From Polynucleobacter sp. 15G-AUS-farblos (GTDB lineage: Bacteria > Pseudomonadota > Gammaproteobacteria > Burkholderiales > Burkholderiaceae), in the NCBI RefSeq assembly GCF_018882445.1, contig NZ_JACVOM010000001.1:186001-250000 (forward strand): a stretch of 64,000 nucleotides of DNA, read 5' to 3'. Position numbers and translations under genes: made by a program. The notes under the pieces are model-generated. The model ran no database searches and was not told the DNA's origin. It saw only the letters and a program-made list of their open reading frames with translations. This document shows, in pieces, positions 50,019 through 58,721 of the stretch. The stretch's first letter is position 1, and every line of letters begins with the position of its first letter.

Positions 50019-51068
50019 ATGCCTATGAGCTTACATTCAGAGTCAACCCCAAAACCCACTTCTGGGTGGAAATCAGCCCTCAAACGCGCTTGGCCCACAA
50101 TCCGGATTTTGTTGTCAATTGGCCTTTTATGGAAAGCAACTAGCGGAATTGATTGGCACGCCATTTTTGAATCTGAAATCCAGATGGAGCCTTGGTGGTT
50201 TTTGGCTGCCCTCGTGAGCGCAACCACTGCATGTCTTTGTGGCGGACTTCGCTGGGCAATTCTCATGCGCAAATCCGGGTTTCAAGGTCGCCTTCGAAAT
50301 TACATCTTGCTGTACTTTACCGGCGCATTAGTTAACCAGGGTTTACCTAGCACCTTGGGTGGTGATAGCTATCGTGCTATTACTGCCACCCATTTAGATA
50401 AGACTGGCTCTGTAACAGGCAAAAAAGATTTAGATGAAGAATTGCACCACTCGGTAGATCTTGAGCATGCCACTCCACGCTTGCGTTTAAGTTTTGCAAT
50501 GGTTCTAGTAGATCGTCTACTTGGATTAGCGGGCAACAATCTCCTTGGTGGAATTGGCTTGATCATTGGTGGCGCAACATTAGCGGCATGGGGTCAAGAT
50601 TTAGGCTACCTGGTCACTGGCGTCATGATTGCCGTAGGTCTTTTGATCGCTCTGGGCCTTGCCATCACACCGACATTTAACTTACTGAAAAAGATTCTGG
50701 AGCGCTTTCAGATGAGTGGCGCCCTACCGGGAATAAAAATTGCTTTTTCTTGGCCGTATAACATCGGGCAAGCATGCTATGCCATTGCGATTCACTGCCT
50801 TTTAATCTTTACCTTCTTCTGCTGCCTCAGAGCCTATGGTGTCATTGCTCCAATTGCAGGGTTAATGATCGGTTTACCAGCCTTAAGTTTATTGCTGATG
50901 CTTCCTATTAGTATTTCTGGTTGGGGCTTGCGTGAAGCCACCCTATCCTCAGTCTTAGCATTGTGGGGTGTAAATCAATCTATCACTGTTTTAGCTTCCA
51001 TTAGCTTTGGAGCGATCACCGTAATCTCTGTATTGCCTGGCGCATACTTTTTACTAAAACGTAAATAA
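50019..51068 (+). CDS. Lysylphosphatidylglycerol synthetase-TM/flippase-like membrane protein (UPF0104)
   Basis: A 349-residue protein with seven or eight helices of the AglD/MprF N-terminal type. Segments supporting this are CLCGGLRWAILMRKSGF, NQGLPSTLGGDSYRA, MVLVDRLLGLAGN and LLMLPISISGWGLREATLSSVL. Related domains flip aminoacylated or glycosylated lipids. It lacks the cytosolic synthetase domain of MprF. It lies 42 bases after the GT39 gene and 17 before the GT9 gene. ATGs at 50019 and 50025 are both possible. Confidence 0.8.
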   Translation: MPMSLHSESTPKPTSGWKSALKRAWPTIRILLSIGLLWKATSGIDWHAIFESEIQMEPWWFLAALVSATTACLCGGLRWAILMRKSGFQGRLRNYILLYFTGALVNQGLPSTLGGDSYRAITATHLDKTGSVTGKKDLDEELHHSVDLEHATPRLRLSFAMVLVDRLLGLAGNNLLGGIGLIIGGATLAAWGQDLGYLVTGVMIAVGLLIALGLAITPTFNLLKKILERFQMSGALPGIKIAFSWPYNIGQACYAIAIHCLLIFTFFCCLRAYGVIAPIAGLMIGLPALSLLLMLPISISGWGLREATLSSVLALWGVNQSITVLASISFGAITVISVLPGAYFLLKRK

Positions 51069-51085
51069 TCTTTAAAGCAAAAAAT

Positions 51086-52345
51086 ATGGCAATTAGCGTC
51101 AATACAATGCGGGCGATTGATCACTGGGTTGGAGTGCCCTTATGCGCCCTAATTAGCCCAGTGGTAGCACTGGTCGATGGCATTAAAAATATCTTCAGTA
51201 GTGATACTCATAAACCAAAAAAATTACTCTTTATTGAATTATCAGAGATGGGCAGCGCCATCCTAGTTGATCCTGCTATGCGCAATGCACAAGCACGTGG
51301 TGCAGAACTCTACTTTTTGATTTTTAAAAGTAATCGCGCTAGCTTGACTCTATTGAATACGGTAAAGCCAGAAAATATTTTTACGATTGATTCCTCTAGT
51401 ATAGGTGGCTTGATTAAGGATACCCTCAGCTTTTTAGTATTAGCGCGACGCCATCGTATTGATACTGTAATTGACTTAGAGCTATTTTCACGCTTCACAG
51501 CCATTCTGACTGGCCTTTGTGGGGCTAGACGCCGAGTGGGCTATCACATCTTCCACGGTGAGGGACTATGGCGCGGCTTTATGCTGACACGCAAAGTACA
51601 TTACAACCCGCATATTCACATTACCAAGAACTTTTTATCTTTAATTCATGCGGCATTTGCAACTGAAATTGAAGTGCCATTTAGCAAAATTCAAATTCCA
51701 GATTCTGAAGTGCGCCTTGAGCAAGCCGTAATTAATCCCAGCGCTTTGGAGACAGTACGTCAAAGAATTGAAAAACTTGCAACAGATGCTGGTATTGCCT
51801 TCACCCCCGGAACTCAGCGATTAATCTTAATCAATCCGAATGCCAGCGATTTATTGCCGCAACGACGTTGGGCGCAACAGCGCTTCTCTGAGCTGATTCA
51901 AGCGATTCATCAGCGCTATCCACAAGATTTGATTTTGATCACCGGCTCACCTGCTGAAATCAACTATGTTGAAAAAGTTCGCTCCGTTGCGAATGTTAAA
52001 AATGCACTGAATTTTGCAGGGCAAGTAAGCTTTGCAGAGTTACCTCCCCTCTACACTCTGTCCGATGTTATGGTGACCAATGACTCAGGGCCAGGACATT
52101 TTTCCGCAGTGACACCTCTAAGAACTGTTGTTCTCTTTGGCCCTGAAACTCCTGCCTTATACGGATCAATAGGCAACTCTATTGCAATCACAGCCAATCT
52201 TGCGTGCTCCCCTTGTGTGAGTGCTGCCAACCATCGCAAGACCCCTTGTCAAGATAATGTCTGTATGCAAGCCATTACAGTTACCCAGGTTATGGATAAA
52301 GTAAGCCATCAATTAGAAGCTGCCGATAAAGCAAAGGGCCGTTAA
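51086..52345 (+). CDS. GT9 (heptosyltransferase-type) glycosyltransferase
   Basis: A 419-residue protein of glycosyltransferase family 9. The C-terminal half has LILINPNASDLLPQRRW, ILITGSPAEI and VTNDSGPGHFSAV, the nucleotide-sugar site of WaaC/WaaF-type enzymes. The N-terminal half carries LLFIELSEMGSAILVDPAMRNA. Family 9 members add heptose or similar sugars to lipopolysaccharide core. It is longer than typical WaaF and ends in a Cys-containing CSPCVSAANHRKTPC segment. Middle of the envelope cluster. Confidence 0.83.
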   Translation: MAISVNTMRAIDHWVGVPLCALISPVVALVDGIKNIFSSDTHKPKKLLFIELSEMGSAILVDPAMRNAQARGAELYFLIFKSNRASLTLLNTVKPENIFTIDSSSIGGLIKDTLSFLVLARRHRIDTVIDLELFSRFTAILTGLCGARRRVGYHIFHGEGLWRGFMLTRKVHYNPHIHITKNFLSLIHAAFATEIEVPFSKIQIPDSEVRLEQAVINPSALETVRQRIEKLATDAGIAFTPGTQRLILINPNASDLLPQRRWAQQRFSELIQAIHQRYPQDLILITGSPAEINYVEKVRSVANVKNALNFAGQVSFAELPPLYTLSDVMVTNDSGPGHFSAVTPLRTVVLFGPETPALYGSIGNSIAITANLACSPCVSAANHRKTPCQDNVCMQAITVTQVMDKVSHQLEAADKAKGR

Positions 52346-52350
52346 GCGGA

Positions 52351-53130
52351 ATGGGCAAAAAAGCAATTCCGACACTAGTTTGGCTTATTCCATTACTGCC
52401 CATTGCTCTTGCTAGCGCCATTTATTTTGGTGAAGTTCAAAGTTCTAGCTTTATCTTCATCAATCGCTTTACTCAATTACTTCCTGATACCTTCTGGGCA
52501 TGGCTCACCTTCTTTGGCAATGGTTGGGGGGTTTTTGCAATGGCTTTTCCCTTGCTGTTGCTAGCACCGCGTTTACTAAGCTCAGGTATATTTGCTGGCG
52601 CAGTTGCTGCAATAGCCAGTACCTCCTTAAAATCTTTTTTCGACTTACCGAGACCTGCAGGCATCTTATTGGATGGTAGTTTTTATCGAATAGGCGAACC
52701 CTTACTGCATAGAGCCCTTCCTTCAGGACATACCTTGACTGCTTTTGCCGTAAGTACTGCAATCTACTTTTCAATTGATAATGATAAACGTCGACCTATG
52801 CTGCTGATTTTTGTCTTTGCTTGTCTGATTGGTCTTTCTCGAAGCGCAGTCGGTGCCCATTGGCTTACCGATGTACTTGCCGGTGCAGGCGTGGGCATGT
52901 GGTGCGGTTTAATAGGGGCCGCTTTAGGTCAGCATATTTCTGATGCCCAATTAGTGCCTAACAAAATTTGGCCGCGTTTAATCGCCATTGCAGGCGCCCT
53001 TTCTATTTATGTACATCTCACACAGATAATGGATCTCGAGCTAAATCTACCATTGCAATATGCATCTATTGCCATTATTGGTCTTACTTTGATATTTTTC
53101 ATCAAAGCCCAATTCGTCAAGACTCAATAA
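52351..53130 (+). CDS. PAP2-family phosphatase
   Basis: A 259-residue membrane phosphatase with the three active-site motifs: KSFFDLPRP (KxxxxxxRP), ALPSGHT and SRSAVGAHWLTD. The catalytic residues are the two histidines plus the arginines, facing the periplasm. Such enzymes recycle undecaprenyl pyrophosphate, or dephosphorylate lipid A or phosphatidylglycerophosphate. Its place after a GT39 and a GT9 gene suggests work on a polyprenyl or lipid A phosphate in the same modification pathway. Confidence 0.85.
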   Translation: MGKKAIPTLVWLIPLLPIALASAIYFGEVQSSSFIFINRFTQLLPDTFWAWLTFFGNGWGVFAMAFPLLLLAPRLLSSGIFAGAVAAIASTSLKSFFDLPRPAGILLDGSFYRIGEPLLHRALPSGHTLTAFAVSTAIYFSIDNDKRRPMLLIFVFACLIGLSRSAVGAHWLTDVLAGAGVGMWCGLIGAALGQHISDAQLVPNKIWPRLIAIAGALSIYVHLTQIMDLELNLPLQYASIAIIGLTLIFFIKAQFVKTQ

Positions 53131-53134
53131 ATCG

Positions 53135-54016
53135 ATGTTTAGCTATCGACATGCATTTCATGCAGGCAGTCATGCCGACATACTGAAGCATTTAACCTTG
53201 GTGCATCTACTTGAGTATTTACAAGAAAAGCCAGGGGCACTCACTATTGTTGATACCCATGCAGGTGCTGGAATATATAACCTAGAGGATGGCTTTGCAA
53301 AAGTAAGCAATGAGTCACAAGGTGGTATTTTTCGTTTAGTGCAATATGTCGAGTCCTGCAAAAAATCAGGAACACCTCTTGCGAGCTCTATTGAAAAATA
53401 TGCAGAGTGTATCCACGCAGAAAATGCTGATGGAAATTTGTCGGTATATCCTGGATCCCCATTTATTCTCGCTCGACTACTGCGCCCACAAGATCGCCTC
53501 AAATTATTTGAGTTGCACCCTAAAGAAATTGATATCCTGCGTCATAACATTCAACAGCTACCGCAAGCAAAGCAAATTGATGTGTATGCAGAAGATAGCT
53601 TTGCCAGACTCAAGGGATTAGTGCCGCCGCCGAGTCGACGCGGTCTAGTCCTAATTGATCCTTCATACGAAGATAAACAAGACTATCGCTACTTAGAAGT
53701 CGCTTTAGAAGAAGCATTGCAGCGATTTGCTACAGGCTGCTATGCTGTTTGGTATCCAATTCTCACCAGAAGAGAATCTGCTGCCCTACCTGATCGCATG
53801 AAGAAAATAGCTGCTGCGCATCAACGATCTTGGTTGCACACTGAATTACGGGTTGAAAATGCGCCTGGGGAGCGTCGCCTTCAAGCAAGCGGGATGTTTG
53901 TGATTAATCCCCCATGGACGCTTGAAAAACATTTGGCCGATGCTCTACCAGTACTAGTTGAGGCGCTTGGCCTTAATGATGGCGCAAAGTTTGTACTAAA
54001 CAGTTTTGAGGCTTAA
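53135..54016 (+). CDS. rlmJ: 23S rRNA (adenine-2030-N6)-methyltransferase
   Basis: A 293-residue SAM enzyme. The start MFSYRHAFHAGSHADILKH is characteristic of RlmJ, with VDTHAGAGIYNLE as SAM motif I and LVLIDPSYEDKQDY as the NPPY-like catalytic motif (here DPSY). It modifies adenine 2030 of 23S rRNA. It begins four bases after the PAP2 gene stop and ends 23 bases from the convergent SOUL gene. No oddities. Confidence 0.93.
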   Translation: MFSYRHAFHAGSHADILKHLTLVHLLEYLQEKPGALTIVDTHAGAGIYNLEDGFAKVSNESQGGIFRLVQYVESCKKSGTPLASSIEKYAECIHAENADGNLSVYPGSPFILARLLRPQDRLKLFELHPKEIDILRHNIQQLPQAKQIDVYAEDSFARLKGLVPPPSRRGLVLIDPSYEDKQDYRYLEVALEEALQRFATGCYAVWYPILTRRESAALPDRMKKIAAAHQRSWLHTELRVENAPGERRLQASGMFVINPPWTLEKHLADALPVLVEALGLNDGAKFVLNSFEA

Positions 54017-54039
54017 GTAAACTTTTACTAAGTTAGCTT

Positions 54040-54666
54040 TCAGTTTGCAACATCCATCATAATTTCATTTCGCCGCATAAACGGTAAAGTCCAGGGCGGG
54101 TTATAACGCGCAAACTTTGGTACTCCAACACCTTGAAGGTTTTTAGTTTTCATCCATTGCTCGAGCTCAAGCGTCTTATCGGCGACCTTCTGTGGGTTAT
54201 AAAAACCAGAAAACTGAATGACTGCTCTCTTTACGGCTGGTATTTGCCTTATCTGTACTTTTGAATTTAAAGGCTTTGGTAGGGTTTCTAGTGTGTATTC
54301 GGAAGGCATTACAAACGACACGGTCCACTGACTGCCATTGGATTCAATGTTTACGGGTGTTGTCATTGCGATCTTGGCGCTTTTAACCCCCTGCTCCTCG
54401 ATTGCAACAGGAGTAGTCATTGCAATCTTTTCGCTCACTTGGTTTTGCCCAAAAATATAAGCAGCAATGAGTCGAAATCCTTGGCTTGACGCATCATCCA
54501 GATCGCCATCCACCTTTACTTCAGCCAGAATCATAGGGGCATATTGCCTCAATTCAAATGGTTCTGTTTTTTCAATAACAGAATACTTGGGTTCTTCGAT
54601 AGCCATCGCCGCTCCTGCAAATAGTTGCGCAAGAAAAAGAAATGAGAAAACAAGGCGCTTGATCAT
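54040..54666 (-). CDS. SOUL-family haem-binding protein, exported
   Basis: About 208 residues: a signal peptide (MIKRLVFSFLFLAQLFAGAAMA) followed by a SOUL/HBP domain with EPKYSVIEKTEPFELRQYAP, the IFGQNQVSEKIAMTTPV core and the terminal ARYNPPWTLPFMRRNEIMM, which is diagnostic. SOUL proteins bind haem or tetrapyrroles. The core contains a duplicated phrase (KIAMTTPV twice within 25 residues). I start at MIKRL because the nine extra upstream codons overlap the LD-carboxypeptidase gene and would spoil the signal peptide. Confidence 0.85.
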   Translation of the reverse strand: MIKRLVFSFLFLAQLFAGAAMAIEEPKYSVIEKTEPFELRQYAPMILAEVKVDGDLDDASSQGFRLIAAYIFGQNQVSEKIAMTTPVAIEEQGVKSAKIAMTTPVNIESNGSQWTVSFVMPSEYTLETLPKPLNSKVQIRQIPAVKRAVIQFSGFYNPQKVADKTLELEQWMKTKNLQGVGVPKFARYNPPWTLPFMRRNEIMMDVAN

Positions 54667-54686
54667 ATTTTGTCTCGCAAGAATAT

Positions 54687-55631
54687 TTACCACTGTGCTT
54701 GAAGCGTAAAACTTTCAGGGCTATAGCTCAGATTAGCTGTAACTCCAACTGGCAAGGTTAATTTATCTGCTTGATGCCCAAAAGGTAAACCCGTCAAAAT
54801 GGGAACAGACTTTGGTAAACGCTTACGAATCGCCTCTATGGCACTTTGTAAGGAGTAGCCACGATCATTGTCGTATAGACGATAGGCTGAAAAGCCGCCT
54901 AACAAAATGGCACCTTGATTTGCCAAAATACCTGCGTCTAATAATTGCATCAACATTCTTTCAATACGATATGGGTGCTCATTCACATCTTCTAAAAATA
55001 GAATTCCACCCTGCGTTTGGGCTGAACTAGGCATATAGGCTCCACCTATCAAGCATGCTAGGACCGTTAAATTACCACCCCACAGCATTCCAGACAAGGT
55101 GTTAGAGGCTGCATTCCCCAGAAAGGATTGGGATGCAGTAACTTCACAATCTAATTTTCGTTCGTCAATTGCTCTCAGAAAATGCTGCCACATGAATTTG
55201 TCTGGCGTAATTGCTTGACCATCATCCTGAGCACGGCCAAAGTCATAATTGAGCATAGGGCCTGAGAGCGTTATTGCACCTGTCTTGGCCAATAATCCCA
55301 TTTCGAATGCTGTGAAATCACTATGGCCGCAAATTTGTAAACCGCCCTGTATGGCTTTTGCAATAGCTGCCCATTCAATATCGGGCAAAAGACGATGAAT
55401 ACCGTAACCACCGCGCATCGCCATGACGAGTTTTTGTGGTGCTATCTGGGCAAGTTGATTCAGCTCTGCTAAACGCTCTTGATCACTACCTGCAAAACGC
55501 TCAGAAATCCGCTCAACACAAGCAGCATTTTCAATTTGAATACCCTGCGACTTGAGCCATTCCATACCGGCTAAAGGACTCTTCACATCGAGGCTAGCTC
55601 CTGAGGGAGCAATCAAATGAATCGCTTTCAA
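54687..55631 (-). CDS. ldcA: LD-carboxypeptidase (muramoyltetrapeptide carboxypeptidase)
   Basis: A 314-residue S66-family serine peptidase. It has MRGGYGIHRLL, the nucleophile serine in CGHSDFTAF, the glutamate in LFLEDVNEHPYRIERML and the histidine in LPFGHQADKLTLPVG. It removes the terminal D-Ala from recycled muramoyl tetrapeptides in the cytosol; the lack of a signal peptide agrees. It starts four bases inside the end of tadA, so the two are translationally coupled. Confidence 0.9.
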   Translation of the reverse strand: MKAIHLIAPSGASLDVKSPLAGMEWLKSQGIQIENAACVERISERFAGSDQERLAELNQLAQIAPQKLVMAMRGGYGIHRLLPDIEWAAIAKAIQGGLQICGHSDFTAFEMGLLAKTGAITLSGPMLNYDFGRAQDDGQAITPDKFMWQHFLRAIDERKLDCEVTASQSFLGNAASNTLSGMLWGGNLTVLACLIGGAYMPSSAQTQGGILFLEDVNEHPYRIERMLMQLLDAGILANQGAILLGGFSAYRLYDNDRGYSLQSAIEAIRKRLPKSVPILTGLPFGHQADKLTLPVGVTANLSYSPESFTLQAQW

Positions 55632-56083
55632 CGTCGCTCCTTAAAGAAAGATCTGAGCAATTGACCACACTCTTCACCCATGATGCCACCCTCGACGCTG
55701 GTTTGGTGATTAATTTGCTTAGAGGAAAATACATCCGTTACACTGCCTGCCGCTCCCGTTTTAGGATCAGGTGCGCCATACACCACCCTATCCACTCTGG
55801 CATGCAAGATGGCGCCCGCGCACATGGTACAGGGTTCAAGAGTGACATATAAAGTGCTACCAGGTAAGCGATAATTTTGCTCTGCAAGCGCAGCCTGTCT
55901 CAAGGCAAGCATTTCAGCATGAGCGCTAGGATCATGATGGGTGATGGGCTGATTAAATGCTTTAGAAATCACCTGGCCGTCACGTACAAGTACGGCACCA
56001 ACAGGAACCTCGCCTGCAAGTGCAGCTAATTGCGCTTGCTCTATAGCTTGCTGCATAAATTGGCGATCAAGCTCAGCTTGCAT
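55628..56083 (-). CDS. tadA: tRNA adenosine(34) deaminase
   Basis: A 151-residue zinc deaminase. The catalytic motif is HAEMLALRQAA (His ligand plus proton-shuttle Glu) and the two cysteine ligands are in LEPCTMCAGAILHARV; the VVYGAPDPKTGAAGSV segment is specific to TadA. It converts A34 to inosine in tRNA-Arg(ACG). It overlaps ldcA and lies six bases after queD, in a minus-strand operon with queE-queD. Confidence 0.93.
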   Translation of the reverse strand: MQAELDRQFMQQAIEQAQLAALAGEVPVGAVLVRDGQVISKAFNQPITHHDPSAHAEMLALRQAALAEQNYRLPGSTLYVTLEPCTMCAGAILHARVDRVVYGAPDPKTGAAGSVTDVFSSKQINHQTSVEGGIMGEECGQLLRSFFKERR

Positions 56084-56089
56084 GATGTC

Positions 56090-56551
56090 TTAGCGACTCA
56101 CATCCGCCCAACAATTGGGGGTTTCATATAAGCGGAGCGAACTCAACTCAAGATGTCCACCAAAAGCTTGATTAAAGACGGGCTGCAAAATAGCAAAGGC
56201 CGTATTTGCCAAATTTTCTACAGTAGGCACGTGATCCATGATGACTGTTTTGTGATTGGGAATTGAAGCCAAGAAGGCAACCAAGCCTTCATCTTCTTTG
56301 GCTACTAAAAAAGCGTGATCCCATAGTTCAACGATATGCTGATTAGTTAAACGCTTGATATCTCCAAAGTCGAGCACCATGCCATCATCAGCCTTACCTG
56401 GATGATCAGCTACCTCCCCAGTTAAAGTTACCTCGATAGCATAACGATGACCATGTAAATGACGACATTGACCGCCATGATTTGGAATACGGTGTCCTGA
56501 ATCAAATTCGAGACGGCGGGTAATAGAGATTACTGGTGAATTGGTAGTCAT
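56090..56551 (-). CDS. queD: 6-carboxytetrahydropterin synthase
   Basis: A 153-residue PTPS-family enzyme. Zinc histidines lie in SGHRIPN and HLHGH, and the catalytic cysteine is in CRHLHGH; the remaining active-site loop includes LWDHAFLV and VPTVENLA. It turns dihydroneopterin triphosphate into 6-carboxytetrahydropterin, the first committed step to 7-deazaguanine (queuosine). queE lies 34 bases upstream on the same strand; queC is not in the window. Confidence 0.92.
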   Translation of the reverse strand: MTTNSPVISITRRLEFDSGHRIPNHGGQCRHLHGHRYAIEVTLTGEVADHPGKADDGMVLDFGDIKRLTNQHIVELWDHAFLVAKEDEGLVAFLASIPNHKTVIMDHVPTVENLANTAFAILQPVFNQAFGGHLELSSLRLYETPNCWADVSR

Positions 56552-56585
56552 GCTGGCTTAAATAGTATTTCTGGCTTACGCCAAA

Positions 56586-57251
56586 TTATCGAATTCCGAT
56601 CAGTTTATGGGATTGGAGACTCAATCTCCACAGTGGCCGCTTTTGACATAAGCCAACTGCTAATTCAGTATTTTTCTTCAGGTCAAGCCCATCCATTGGC
56701 TGCAAATAGCGATGGCGGTAATCCATTTTTTCAAAACGAGCTAACAAACTCTCTAAGGCGTGATGATTTGCTTGTGGAATGACAAGCTTTAGCTCGTCTG
56801 CTTGCAGCACGATTAATTCAGAACCAGCCTTAGGGCTGACGCAGACCCAATCAACGCCCTTTGGAATCTTGATCGTGCCATTCGTTTCAATCGCGACTTC
56901 AAATCCCTTTTGATGAAGTGCATCAATTAAAGGAGCATCCAATTGAAGTAGTGGCTCCCCTCCGGTAAATACAACATATCGTTGCTGCGGGCCTGCTGAG
57001 GTGCTTTTCCAAGCCAGTTCTATTGCATTAGCGAGATCTGCCGCCTGCTCAAACTTCCCTCCACCATGACCGTCGCTCCCAACAAAATCCGTATCGCAAA
57101 ATTGACAAACAGCGCTAGCGCGATCTTCTTCTCTGCCACTCCATAAATTACAGCCCGCAAAGCGGCAAAAGATTGCAGCCCTTCCGGTGTGCGCACCTTC
57201 GCCTTGAAGTGTAGGGAAAAGTTCTTTAACGGTGTACATGGTAGTGCCCAT
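56586..57251 (-). CDS. queE: 7-carboxy-7-deazaguanine synthase (radical SAM)
   Basis: A 221-residue radical SAM enzyme. The start YTVKELFPTLQGEGAHTGR is typical. The cluster motif is the long-insert form: Cys in CRFAGCNLW and then CQFCDTD, with about 14 residues inserted between the first cysteine and the CxxC pair, as in other proteobacterial QueE. FTGGEPLLQ binds SAM. It rearranges 6-carboxytetrahydropterin to 7-carboxy-7-deazaguanine. Followed by queD and tadA. Confidence 0.9.
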   Translation of the reverse strand: MGTTMYTVKELFPTLQGEGAHTGRAAIFCRFAGCNLWSGREEDRASAVCQFCDTDFVGSDGHGGGKFEQAADLANAIELAWKSTSAGPQQRYVVFTGGEPLLQLDAPLIDALHQKGFEVAIETNGTIKIPKGVDWVCVSPKAGSELIVLQADELKLVIPQANHHALESLLARFEKMDYRHRYLQPMDGLDLKKNTELAVGLCQKRPLWRLSLQSHKLIGIR

Positions 57252-57278
57252 ATTTTAAGCGCATTACCACTGCTCCAT

Positions 57279-57980
57279 TTACTTCCAGGAGATTAGTTCC
57301 CACTCAAGATAGTCATCCCAATATGCGTTAGACCAGGAAACGCCTAAGGTAATGTAGCGCCCAAATGATCTCCGGACGACCCAGCGCCCTATTTCAGGGG
57401 CTAACCAGACATCCTCTTCTCGATAATTGCCCACCCTAAATACATCGTTACTCTCGAAATAAGGATTTTCACTATGGTATTTGAATACTTTGAACTGACC
57501 AGCTGGTACCGAAATACTCTCCCATCCAAGCGCTTTGATCGATAAACCCCAGTAGTAACTTGCATTTGGATACTCGGGAACTTGGTAACGAGTACGGTAA
57601 AAGTCAGACCAGCCTGGAATGAGCTTTTCAGGCCATAAAGGCAAGGCTTGCTGGAAACGTTGTGCGGGCCTCCATTGGGGATCCTGTATAACATAACCCC
57701 AAGGCTCTTGAATCTCCTCAGGCAAGGGTCCCAACTTTTTACCAATCCGCTCAATACGAACTTGTGGACTTATTGCAACTACCGTCTCAGTAACTACATC
57801 CACAATTTCTTGATTGAAAACATTACGAATTTGATAAACCCATTGCTGCCCCACCTGTGGGGGGCGCATGCTCGGCGCATTTAAGGGCGTCGCTAAGGGT
57901 GTTGTAGTGGGATAGGGTTGAGAAGCAATACACCCAAGCAGTGAAAGAGAAAAAACACAGCAAAGGAATACGCGGAGCAT
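57279..57980 (-). CDS. Putative lipoprotein, paralogue A of a tandem pair
   Basis: A 233-residue exported protein with a Sec lipoprotein signal (LSLLGCIAS, Cys about 17). The mature part reads RPPQVGQQWVYQIRNVFNQEIVD, IQEPWGYVIQDPQW, PLWPEKLIPGWSDFYRTRYQVPEYPNASYYW, then ISVPAGQFKVFKYHSEN and WLAPEIGRWVVRRSFG. The same order occurs in the next gene, so they arose by duplication. I recognise no named function; it is beta-rich and probably periplasmic. Three bases separate the two genes. Confidence 0.72.
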   Translation of the reverse strand: MLRVFLCCVFSLSLLGCIASQPYPTTTPLATPLNAPSMRPPQVGQQWVYQIRNVFNQEIVDVVTETVVAISPQVRIERIGKKLGPLPEEIQEPWGYVIQDPQWRPAQRFQQALPLWPEKLIPGWSDFYRTRYQVPEYPNASYYWGLSIKALGWESISVPAGQFKVFKYHSENPYFESNDVFRVGNYREEDVWLAPEIGRWVVRRSFGRYITLGVSWSNAYWDDYLEWELISWK

Positions 57981-57983
57981 CAG

Positions 57984-58685
57984 TTACTTATAGGAAGTTA
58001 ATTGCCAGTGATAACTATCTTCCAAACTAGGTACGCCAAGTACACCCTGGATCATGTAAGAACCAGAAGACTCTCTTGCCACCCAGCGTCCAATACTCGG
58101 CGCGAACCAAATGATTTCTTTCCGAATGCAATTCACTTTATTACCATCATCACTTTGATAATTAATGAGGTTTTGATAACGCAAAGTTAAAAAAGATCCA
58201 GCAGGCACATTGATTTGTTCCCAACCATGCGCACCCATATATTCCTGCCATTGATAGGAGGAATCTGGATAACCAGCTAGAGTGTATTTAGTCATAAATT
58301 GTTTTGACCAACTAGCGGTAAGCTCCTGAGGCCAAAGAGGAATAGGCGGATTAAATGTCATCGTCCGTGACCAATGAGGATCAGTGATCACCACTCCCCA
58401 GGGGCCTTGCACTTCATTAGAAAATCTTCCGCCACTCTCATCGGTTCGCTCAATCACAATGCTTGAACCTACGCTAGCTACACGCTCAGTAATCAGACCT
58501 ACAGTTTTTCCATCAAAGACGTTGCGCTGGACATAAGTCCACTCTTGCCCCACTTTTGGTGGGCGTACTGTTGGAATGGGCTGAGGTTGAGCAACTGGAG
58601 TGCCTCTTTCATAGCCTAGGGGGACACCACAAGCTACTGGCGTCAAAGCGCTTGCTGCAATAAATGTTCTGCGGGATACGTTCAT
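57984..58685 (-). CDS. Putative Tat lipoprotein, paralogue B of a tandem pair
   Basis: A 233-residue protein equal in length to its downstream neighbour and aligned end to end with it (RPPKVGQEWTYVQRNVF, VQGPWGVVITDPHW, IPLWPQELTASW, INVPAGSF, WFAPSIGRWVARES). Unlike the neighbour, its signal has a twin-arginine pattern, NVSRRTFIAASALTPVAC-G, so it may be exported folded by Tat and then lipidated. Function unknown. It is the upstream gene of the pair. Confidence 0.72.
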   Translation of the reverse strand: MNVSRRTFIAASALTPVACGVPLGYERGTPVAQPQPIPTVRPPKVGQEWTYVQRNVFDGKTVGLITERVASVGSSIVIERTDESGGRFSNEVQGPWGVVITDPHWSRTMTFNPPIPLWPQELTASWSKQFMTKYTLAGYPDSSYQWQEYMGAHGWEQINVPAGSFLTLRYQNLINYQSDDGNKVNCIRKEIIWFAPSIGRWVARESSGSYMIQGVLGVPSLEDSYHWQLTSYK

Positions 58686-58721
58686 ATCATCATCTCCGGT
58701 TGGTTTTCAGAAAGTACTACT

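Noticed and set aside
57401..57754. 117-codon minus-strand frame within lipoprotein A
   Set aside because: Out-of-frame overlap with a gene supported by its paralogue.
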